From Candidatus Omnitrophota bacterium (GTDB lineage: Bacteria; Omnitrophota; Gorgyraeia; Zapsychrales; Zapsychraceae): a stretch of 33,035 nt of DNA. The translations under genes and the position numbers were made by a program. The DNA lies in NCBI GenBank assembly GCA_028280285.1, contig JANQMA010000036.1, positions 1-33,035 of the forward strand, in the 5' to 3' direction. The notes below the pieces were generated by a model. It was not told the DNA's origin, made no database searches, and saw only the letters and a list, made by a program, of their open reading frames with translations. Shown piece after piece: positions 1-8,600 of the stretch (its first letter is position 1; each line of letters begins with the position of its first letter).

Positions 1-37
1 TCGCTAACTTGTTACCTCAATTGTGAAAATATACAAG

Positions 38-95
38 GGGCGGCTCGTGAGCCGCCCTAAATTATCGCAAAATTAGGGCCGTTCACGAACGGCCC
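38..95. repeat. Paired GC-rich hairpins (REP-like) upstream of mutL
   Basis: Two perfect short inverted repeats lie back to back. The first has arms 38-46 and 49-57 with a 2-nt loop; the second has arms 76-84 and 87-95 with a 2-nt loop. The spacer between them also contains facing CCCTAA / TTAGGG ends, so the whole block is an imperfect compound inverted repeat. Arms of this GGGCCGTTC type flanked by CCCCTACA look like dispersed REP-type palindromes. There is no T-run, so a terminator for the gene to the left is possible but not typical. The block ends only 16 bases before the mutL start codon. Confidence 0.7.
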
Positions 96-111
96 CTACA
101 ATATTAATATT

Positions 112-1938
112 ATGTCCAAGGTCAAAATCCTCCCCCAAGACGTCATAAGCAAGATCGCGGCCGGCGAAGTCATTGAACGCCCGGCATCCGTCGTTAAAGA
201 ACTCGTCGAAAACGCCATTGATGCCGGGGCAACATCGATTGAACTCATCTTACAAGACGGCGGCAAAAAACTCATCCGTCTGAAAGACAATGGCCACGGC
301 ATAGACCGGGAAGATCTTGAGACCATTTTCTTGCGTCATGCCACAAGTAAAATCAATGATGCGGATGATTTGTTTGATATTCATTCCCTCGGATTTCGCG
401 GTGAAGCCCTTTACAGCATTGCCGCTGTCGCTGATATTTCCCTCACCAGCAAAACTAACACCCAAAACCTAAAACCTGACAACCAACAACAAACAACCAA
501 CAACCAAGAAGCATGGACCATCCACATGCGCGGCGGAGATAAAATCAATTTAAAACCGGACGCTCTTTCGAAACACGGCACACACATTGAAGTTAATGAA
601 CTTTTCTTCAACACACCGGCGCGCAAAAAATTTCTCAAGTCAGACACCTCAGAACTCAATCAAATTTTAAATGTCTTTATTCCCTACTGTCTTTTAAAAA
701 ACAATATCCGTTTTTATCTAAAAAACAATGAAAAGGCACTAGTCGATGTTAAAGACACAGATGATAAACGGACACGTGTAGCCAAAACGCTTAACTTGGA
801 TGAAAAACATTTACTCCAGACAAAACATACATTCAAAGAAAACGATGTGACCGTAGAAGTTATTATTGGCGATATCAATATCGTCCGCGGCCGGCGGGAT
901 TTACAGTTTCTCTTCGTCAATGACCGTCCGGTGGAAAACAAAAATATTAGTTTTCATATTAATCATGTCTGTCGTTTGATTTTTCCGCCCAATAAGTTTC
1001 CCGCATGTGTCGTCTATATCAATCTTCCGCCGGATAATGTCGACGTTAATATCCATCCAACCAAGCGCGAGGTAAAGCTCAAAGATGAGTCGACCATTTG
1101 TTCGATGATTCGTAATTTGGTCGAAAATCTTCTCATGACCGCCGGCCAGGCCAAGCAGGCCGCGGTTCTTGAAAAACAAGAAACCGAGCCGACGCAAAAG
1201 GCGCTTACATCCAAGGCGCGCACATCCGAAGTGAAAGTCGATAAGTCATTTGATACATTTTTCGAATCACAACCAACGCAATTACGGGAACCGACGGACC
1301 AGTATAACTTTCCAAAGCAGTCCGGTTCAGCAGAAACACCGCCGCCCTCTCTTTTTGGCTCTATGGATGATTCCTTGCCCAAAAAATTTCAAGCTGCACG
1401 CTTTATCGGATTCTTTAGAAAGAAATACATTATCTTTGAATATGAAGATGCAATGTTGCTCGTTGATCAACATGCCGCTCAGGAAAGAATTAATTATGAA
1501 CGATTTATTGCACAGATGCAAAAGGGCACGGTTGAGTCACAGCGCCTTTTAAGTCCGCATTTGATCAAACTTAATCCCAAAGAAGTGGCCACCTTCGAAG
1601 CCTCCCAGGAAAAACTTAATGCCTGCGGCTATGAATGCACCATGTTTGATGCGCAAACACTGGCTGTTCACACATATCCTATGCTTATTAGTGATGTGGA
1701 AAAGTCGGTCCAGAATCTTTTGGCGGGGGATAATATCGCACGCTGCGATCACGACACGATTGCCAGACGCGCCTGCAAAGCATCGATTCGGGCCTATGAA
1801 AAAATGTCGGGCCGGGAGGCGATGTTTCAACGCGATGAACTCCTGCGCTGCCTTGACCCGTTCACCTGCCCTCACGGACGACCAACCGTAATTGAACTTA
1901 CCGAAGACTTTTTGGATAAACAATTCCTAAGGTCTTAG
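112..1938 (+). CDS. mutL: DNA mismatch repair protein MutL
   Basis: MutL couples mismatch recognition by MutS to strand incision and excision. The 608-residue product has the GHKL ATPase at the N-terminus: the ELVENAIDAG motif with catalytic Glu30 and Asn34, the DNGHGID motif at Asp59, and GFRGEAL at 94-100. The C-terminal dimerisation domain keeps the metal-dependent nicking motif DQHA-x2-E-x4-E (Asp452 to Glu463), Cys555 in an ACK motif and CPHGRP at 586-591. It therefore belongs to the endonuclease-type MutLs, not the E. coli type that relies on MutH. The start at 112 is the family's usual MSK-type N-terminus; no clear Shine-Dalgarno precedes it. Residues 115-133 are an Asn/Gln/Thr-rich insertion absent from typical MutLs. 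The gene converges with the toxin gene across a 63-base gap. Confidence 0.97.
   Translation: MSKVKILPQDVISKIAAGEVIERPASVVKELVENAIDAGATSIELILQDGGKKLIRLKDNGHGIDREDLETIFLRHATSKINDADDLFDIHSLGFRGEALYSIAAVADISLTSKTNTQNLKPDNQQQTTNNQEAWTIHMRGGDKINLKPDALSKHGTHIEVNELFFNTPARKKFLKSDTSELNQILNVFIPYCLLKNNIRFYLKNNEKALVDVKDTDDKRTRVAKTLNLDEKHLLQTKHTFKENDVTVEVIIGDINIVRGRRDLQFLFVNDRPVENKNISFHINHVCRLIFPPNKFPACVVYINLPPDNVDVNIHPTKREVKLKDESTICSMIRNLVENLLMTAGQAKQAAVLEKQETEPTQKALTSKARTSEVKVDKSFDTFFESQPTQLREPTDQYNFPKQSGSAETPPPSLFGSMDDSLPKKFQAARFIGFFRKKYIIFEYEDAMLLVDQHAAQERINYERFIAQMQKGTVESQRLLSPHLIKLNPKEVATFEASQEKLNACGYECTMFDAQTLAVHTYPMLISDVEKSVQNLLAGDNIARCDHDTIARRACKASIRAYEKMSGREAMFQRDELLRCLDPFTCPHGRPTVIELTEDFLDKQFLRS
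454..510 (+). repeat. Low-complexity in-frame insertion within mutL
   Basis: This A/C-rich tract encodes residues 115-133, almost entirely Asn, Gln and Thr. Its first part (CTAACACCCAAAACCTAAAA, starting at 455) resembles the right arm of the inverted repeat at 1944-1993, which reads CTAACACCAAACACC followed by AACCTAAAACCC. It sits at a loop between strands of the ATPase domain, where length variation is tolerable. I infer insertion or expansion of a small repeat without loss of frame. Confidence 0.6.
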
Positions 1939-1943
1939 GTTTT

Positions 1944-1993
1944 GGGTTTTAGGTGTTAGTTTCCTAACACCAAACACCTTTAACCTAAAACCC
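1944..1993. terminator. Inverted repeat between convergent mutL and toxin genes
   Basis: Arms GGGTTTTAGG (1944-1953) and CCTAAAACCC (1984-1993) are perfect complements. Inside lies a second hairpin, GGTGTTAG (1952-1959) with CTAACACC (1964-1971) and a 4-nt loop. The two overlap by two bases and so partly compete. It fills most of the 63-base gap between the mutL stop and the toxin stop, where a bidirectional terminator is expected. There is no clean U-run on either side, so Rho-independent termination is uncertain; a dispersed repeat is the alternative. Confidence 0.45.
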
Positions 1994-2001
1994 TATTTAA
2001 A

Positions 2002-2265
2002 TTATCGATAAATCTGCCTACGATGTCCCAAATCCAATAAAATGACAATTTTCTTCTTATCATCGATATCATACAACAGGCGGTAATCTCCGATACGCAT
2101 ACGCCAGACACCTTTTAATTTTCCTGATAATTTTTTAACACCCGCAGGCCGCGGCTGGCTGGATAAATTTTGAATGGCTTGGCCGACACGGTCCTTTATT
2201 AGCGAGGATAATTCATCATAAACTTTCTTAACTTTCTTATCGGCCCAGATAATTTCATAACTCAA
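2002..2265 (-). CDS. RelE/ParE-family toxin
   Basis: This 87-residue protein has the RelE/ParE superfamily layout: an N-terminal helical hairpin, then the core K-L-x-G-x-x-x-G-x-W-R-x-R-x-G-D-Y-R-x-L-Y (KLSGKLKGVWRMRIGDYRLL), and a C-terminal strand ending GHRRQIYR. The basic residues and the closing HR/YR motif match ribosome-dependent mRNA interferases of the RelE branch; ParE gyrase toxins share the fold, so the target is not certain. The start is TTG (2263-2265), preceded by GGGAG with 6-nt spacing. It overlaps the antitoxin by 11 bases, indicating translational coupling. It is the second gene of a two-gene operon and converges on mutL. Confidence 0.92.
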   Translation of the reverse strand: MSYEIIWADKKVKKVYDELSSLIKDRVGQAIQNLSSQPRPAGVKKLSGKLKGVWRMRIGDYRLLYDIDDKKKIVILLDLGHRRQIYR

Positions 2266-2515
2266 ATTTAACTCCCTTTTTTTTCTTATATTCGCGGCGG
2301 GCTTCCTCTAATCGCAACGCCAGAAGTTCATCCTTTTCATCCAGGGCATCTTCAACCAAACTCATTAATTCATTAAAGCGGTCTACGCCGATCATAACGG
2401 CCTGTGCTTTCCCATATTGGGTAATAAAGCATGAGGCCCCCTCTTCAGCTATGGATTTGATGATCTGCGCCATATTATCTCTGACCTCACTACTAGGTAA
2501 TATTTTCATTCCCAT
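2255..2515 (-). CDS. Phd/YefM-family antitoxin
   Basis: This 86-residue protein begins MGMKILPSSEVRDNMAQII, the usual Phd/YefM N-terminal DNA-binding fold (strand, then S-x-x-x-R-x-N helix). The middle (ITQYGKAQAVMIGVDRFNEL) is the conserved 'G-x-P-x-A-V-(I/L)-(V/I)-s-x-x-x-(F/Y)' core of the family. The C-terminus is a charged, Lys/Glu-rich tail of the kind that wraps and blocks the toxin. The start at 2515 is supported by a strong AAAGGAGGTG five bases upstream; the second Met at 2509 is possible. It precedes the toxin, as usual for this pairing, and the promoter region has an inverted repeat suited to autorepression. Confidence 0.92.
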   Translation of the reverse strand: MGMKILPSSEVRDNMAQIIKSIAEEGASCFITQYGKAQAVMIGVDRFNELMSLVEDALDEKDELLALRLEEARREYKKKKGVKFEL

Positions 2516-2520
2516 GTTTT

Positions 2521-2530
2521 CACCTCCTTT
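2521..2530 (-). promoter_or_regulatory. Strong Shine-Dalgarno for the antitoxin
   Basis: On the minus strand the sequence reads AAAGGAGGTG, nearly the full anti-Shine-Dalgarno complement, followed by five bases and ATG (2513-2515). It decides the upstream start over the second Met. Its strength contrasts with mutL, which has no visible site, and fits the need for antitoxin to be made in excess over toxin. Confidence 0.85.
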
Positions 2531-2565
2531 GTACTAAATATAACACAATATTTTGTACAAATCAA
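2528..2565 (-). promoter_or_regulatory. Toxin-antitoxin promoter with GTAC operator
   Basis: On the minus strand a -35-like TTGATT (2560-2565) and a -10-like TATATT (2537-2542) are separated by exactly 17 bases. Inverted arms TTTGTAC (2528-2534) and GTACAAA (2555-2561) bracket the -10 element, and TTGTACAA (2553-2560) is itself a palindrome. This is a plausible binding site for the Phd-like antitoxin, giving autorepression. It lies in the 89-base gap downstream of the giant gene, so the pair can be expressed independently of it. Confidence 0.6.
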
Positions 2566-2604
2566 ATATTATAAGAATACCGCCGCCGCATACATAAAAC
2601 TTAT

Positions 2605-5600
2605 CTACTTGTTATCCTTTCGTTTAGCCTTTCGCAAAGAATAGTAGATATTGCGTATTTTTTCAAAAGGTTCCCCTATTCGCTGCCATAGCAGAGGAAA
2701 ATTAAAATATATAACCACTACAGTCCCCAATAAAACAACAGCGCCGAACACAACCCCATGCCAAATCGTTAAAGATTCGACAAACGCATGCCATATCTCT
2801 TTCAACCAATTGATAAAAAGCGCCATCCTTTCTAAAAACATTTCTTTATATATCTCAAACCTGTCCACCGCCACAGATTCCGGGTCTATCGCTGCTACAG
2901 CTGATGCTCCACCAGCCAAAGGAATAAAAATAAGCGATAAAAGTATAATAAGCCCAACGTAAACCCATCGATACCTGTTAGGTTTTTTGTAAACACCGTC
3001 TTTTTCGGCAGGCCGAGTTTTCCATCTCGAATGGTACTTATTCCAGATAATTATAGCAAGTAGTACCGAAGGAATAAAAATACCCGCTGAATAAGAAAAA
3101 AAATCAACCAGTGTAACCCCCACCAAGATATCATTTTTAAATATTGGCATATCATTTAATAGGCCGGCCGCCGATGCGTCGTGAACCGCAAGGCCGAGGC
3201 TGAGGAGTAAAAATGTAATAATCATGGCGAGCCCCTGCCGTCCATTTTGATCCTGCTTATTTTTTTTAGACTTTTTTCTTCGCACATTGTCCTTAGCATC
3301 GAGCCAGGCTATCACGTCATCAAAATCCGTATTCTTTAAGACATACCTCCATGCTGTGCCGCTAAGCCTTTCAGGGGGAACCCGAACTATCCTTGTCCCA
3401 ATGTCCAGTAAACGAGATCCATCTGACTCTTCTTTCAGGCTTTTTAATACTTTCACTATATACTCGTATTTCATGCGAAACTTTATTACTTTACGTCTTT
3501 GAAATCCGTCCAAAATAAACTCTTCATCCGGTTGTATCTTCTTTTCTAACCAATCCGAAACATCTGAAAAATCTTCTATTTTTAACACATCGCTCCGGCT
3601 AGAATTATTTTTCCGTTTAGGCGGAACCCGAACTGTCCGTGTCTCAATATCCAACAAACGGGTTCCGTTTTGTTCTACTTTAAGACTATTCAGTTTCGTT
3701 TTCAAACGCTTATATTTTCCTGCAGGATTTTTTATGTTTCTTCGCTCAAACTCACCCCTAATAAATACCTCATCCGGTTGTAACCTGCCTTCTATCCAAT
3801 CTAAAACATCATTGAAATCTTTCTTTTTTACTGCCTCATGGTTTGTTTTGTTAAAATGTCTCAGCAGAACCTGAATTTGTTTTGTTCCGTTATCCCATAA
3901 ATGTGATCCATCCGGTCCTTTTTCAAGAGAATTTAGTGCATTCTTTAAACGTCTATATTTTGATTTAAACTGCGATATCTTTGCCCGCTGTAATTCTTCA
4001 TAAATAAATACTTCATCATCCTGTAGTGGGGCATATTCTTTTTCAGGTTGACCCTTTTGACTCAGAAAAACAGCCCCGGCCATGGCGATTACAGCACCAT
4101 CCCCCGCAGCGGAGGCGTCGGACGCTGACAGTCCAAATAAAGCAAAACCAATCACTAATAACCCACCCAACAAACGCAGGCCACCCAACTGAGCTATCCA
4201 TGGCCAAACAATAAACTTTAACCAACCGACAATCTTTTTGAACCATAATTTTTTCCTGGATTTCTCAAACGCGATCTGATGATACAATACATCGAGCATT
4301 CTGTTATATGTAACCTTTACATCATCCTCTACATAACCTTCGGCTTCAAGATACAAGGTATGATGAAGAGAAAAATCAATTACTTTGGCCATAGCCCTTC
4401 GTGCCGCGGATGTTTCTCCTGAAATACGAAGCATATATTCATCTGTATCGGCTAAAGCCAAATCATACATTAATTCTAACGTACTCTCTTTGCTCTGATT
4501 AACACGTACCCATTTATTTGGGACATCTTTCCGCGCCATTTGAACTTTAAAATTAAAGTTTAGCACCGAAGCCAACACCCCAATACTGCCTGCCGGTCTT
4601 TTATGTATGCCGGCCTTATTATCTACTTTCCCTTCTACTAAAACATAGTCTGCATGTTCTTCAACTCTCTTATTGATAGAAAATTCTTCAAAGAAATAAA
4701 AAATCCATTGATAGTGTAGCGCTAAATTATCTGCTTGATTACCGGAAGCCCGCATAACAAGTTCCTTAGCCTTCGTATATTCTCCTCTAAAAAGAGCTTG
4801 ATTATATTGTTTACGTGCTTTACCACGTAAAATAAGTGACATATTTTTATCTGTATAATTTTTTGTCTTACGCAAATCTTGCGCCATTTCTTGATCGGCT
4901 TCAGCGGCAGCTTTATTGCTCAATAAAAGATTAAGCTCGGAAGATAATTTAAATAATTCGGGATAAGCTCCAACATAAGCCTCTAATGCATCAAGTAAGT
5001 CACGTATAGTATCCATTTTATCGTAATCCCAACTATGGTTTTTACGCATAAGTACTTGATGGATAATTGCAACCGTATACTCAGCAATCATATCCATATC
5101 CTTTTTAGTATTTTTGGATTCTTTGAGTAATTTCACTAAAAGTTCTAATGCCTTATCGGGATCAGTATCCGCGGCCAAGCTGATTGCCATCATTTTATTC
5201 ACCCTATGAACGCCTTCGTGTAATCTTTTTCTATAATGATGAAGTAGATAAATAATTAACATTGCAACAGAGATTACTATCAAGACTGAACCCAGTTCCC
5301 CAAGTATAGAAACCCCGATGAAGGAAACTCCAATCCAAGTAATAAAGGCCAATAGACTGATATCTATAAATCCTTTTTTCTTTGCTTTGTTACGCTCGGT
5401 TTTGATCATAGTAATGTTGGATGATTTATCAACGTGTAGGAAAAGATTATCGGGGCTTACACTTATTAGTTTAAAAACTATGCTTTCTTCAGGATAAGGA
5501 TTTATGCGGATCTCAAATGACTCGCCGACTGAAAAATTTTTTTTAATGGTGTTTGATATTTTTTCCATCTGAACAACTTTCCCTCGAGGTGTATCATAAA

Positions 5601-8600
5601 ATTCAATCGGTTTTGCCAGTGGATTCCAAATAATGCGCACACGATTTTGATCAATCATCTTCCAATAAAACTCTTTGCCTGTATTACTATCAATATCCAA
5701 ACGAACACCTGTATTTTTAGATAATTCTAAATCTACTTCAGTACGTGTAAAAACAGGTCGGTCTTCATCCAATACTTTTTCAGGAATGTGAAATCTTAAC
5801 TCATCACTTTCAAACAATTGAATATGATTAAACCCATGGCGTATAAAACCTAAAACATACTCACTGTTAGGAATTAAAATCAATGTCTTATTGGTATCAA
5901 CTTCCATCCTTATTTTAAACTTCAAGTCTTCAGAGTTTTTCCATAACTTCATCATATAGGGCAACCCGGAAACAACTTCCACGAATGTTCGTTCATCTTC
6001 TAAAACAGGAACTTCATAAATTTGCTTTTGTTGGTCCATGCTATACGCACGCACCGTATTCATTTGATCATATGTCACATGAGATACAATATTGCCTATC
6101 ATCGCATCACGAGAAAATTGACGCTGATCACCATCACCTTGCATGCTCCAAAAAGGAACATGATCTCTTTTTATGTGAGGATGTAAAGATGCATACGGGT
6201 ATCGATGACGATTATGTGCAATACTGCGTTCGCCGACATAAATTACCACCAATTGACCATCTGTCCTGCGTCTTCTAAACAGCGGCGCACCGGGAACTTG
6301 CATCCATGAGTCTGTACCCATCCGGGATTTATTGTCAGGATCAACCACACCAAGCCGCGTGCCACCAAATATCCACATCAACACCCCAAATAGCGGCACA
6401 AAATTTCCAGATCCTGCTGTCATCTGCGATCCCTCCACCGCTTCGGCCGTGGTGGAGGCTGACAGTCCAAATAAACCAAAACCAATCACTAATAACCCAC
6501 CCAACAAACGCAAGCCGCCCAACTGAGTTATCCATGGCAAAACAATAAACTTAAACCAGCCGACAATCTTTTTGGACCATAACTTTTTCCTAGATTTTTC
6601 AAACGCAAGCTGATTATGCAATACATTGATCACTTTGTTATATGTGCGTTCTCGGCCACCTTCCGCCATAAGATACGGCGTATGATGAAGAGCAAAATCA
6701 ATCGTTTTGGCCATAGCTCTTCGCGCCTCAGGGCTTTCACCCGACACGCGAACAATGTATTCCTCCGCATTATTTAACTTGAGATAATTCCTTAATAAAC
6801 GTACGGTCTCTTCACCCTGATTAACCCTTACCCATCTACTTGGTTCATCTTTCCGTGCCATTTGAACTTTAAAATTAAAGTTTGGCGCTGAAGCCAACAG
6901 CACAATACTTTCAGCCGGTTTTTCATCTATACCTTCCCTGTTATCTACTCTGCCTGTCACTAAAACATAATCCTTGTGACTTTTGATTTTCTTTGTTATC
7001 GGAAACTGTTTAAAATAATCAAATAAATATTCATAATGGGGCACTATAGCCCCATCTCTTCTAATTTGCATAGATTGCATAACAACTTCTTTGGCTTTCA
7101 AATACTCTCCTCTAAAAAGAGCTTTCTGATACTGTCGGGGAAGCGCTCCCGGCATAGTAAACGGAAATTCTTTATCCGCATTGCCTGCCTTGCTAAAAAT
7201 AGACCGGATCTTTTGAGACCCTAACAATAAACCATTTAAATGTTTATTAAATACATGCGGTGTCGCAGTTAATTTTTGATCAGCAGCCTCATAAACAGAA
7301 GAAATTTGAAGGGTGTCAGCAAGTCGTCTAAGCTTTTTAAGTCCTTTATGCACATAAAAATACTGTAGCCTGTCTGATAGGTCGCTAAAGTCGAGCTCAT
7401 TAATATTTTCAACGAACCGTTTAAAATCATATTTATACTCGTCATAAAAAGTAAAATATTTAAAAGTTAACTCAGAGCGTCCCAAAATATCCAAATACGC
7501 AACAAACAGTGTTTGATCATTATTTAATTGCCGCATCTTTTCCATAAGGATCCTTACCTCTTTGTCTCCCAAAATTTTCGCAATGGCAGAAACGATTTCT
7601 CGATAAAAAATGCTTGTGTGGGAATGGGTAAGCACCTCCCAAAGCAGCTCTACTATTTCTCGATTATCATTTCGGGTCCGTTTAATAAGAATGGATAAAA
7701 TAAGCTCTTTCCACTGCGACTGCGTATTGCGATTTGCCAGCAGTGTGGTGAGATCACGGTCTGTTAACGTATTCAAAATATAGCGCACATTATGAATATA
7801 AACCGAACTTGATGTTCGGATTTCGACTAATCTTTGTAGCGGTTCTCTGTCACCCGCTTGAAAATCTAAATCATAGGCGATATCATCTAAATAAGATTTT
7901 TTGAGCTTAAGCTTAAGAATATTAATAAATGGCTCAGCCTTTAAATCATTCTTAAACCATGAGGACATAAAATCATGATAGGCTCGGTCTGTTTTAATTT
8001 CTTTCTTTCTTATTATTAAACGAGTAAACGCTATTAAGGCAATTATCATAGACAGTATAGATAGCGGCTTTCCCCATTGCATAACATCACCGATGGGCAT
8101 CAAAACAACAGCTACAAGCAAAGCCATTACGCCAGCCATAGCTTCAACCGATTTTTTACTATCGTGAGTATCCACGTTACCATACTGTTTGTCTACTCTA
8201 TTAGAAACATAAGACCGTAGGGCTGACCCCAACCATATACTCATTATAAGAATAGCGATTATTTTCAACGCCACAATGCCGACGGTAAAAAACGTAGTGT
8301 GTTCACTGACCGTCTCAACCGCAGACGCATCGGGAGCGGCCAGGTCGACCACGGAGAAAGCATCGGGAACGACGAGTCCGAGGCTTAAAAGTAAAAGCAC
8401 AATAGCCGTGAAAGTTGCTTGAACTATTCGACTGTTCCCGAACCCGGACAATTGGTGCCTGGCACTATTTTTCTTTCTATCTGGTTGCTCAATTTCTTTT
8501 TCAATCCTGTAAATCACCCCGTCCCAGTATTCGGTGTCATATTCGCCGGCTATTAATTTGGCATACATTGCATCAAGCCATTGTTCCTCAAGTGTCTTTT

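Noticed and set aside
1014-1923. Minus-strand ORFs of over 120 aa inside mutL
   Set aside because: They are antisense shadows of a clearly conserved gene and show no family features.
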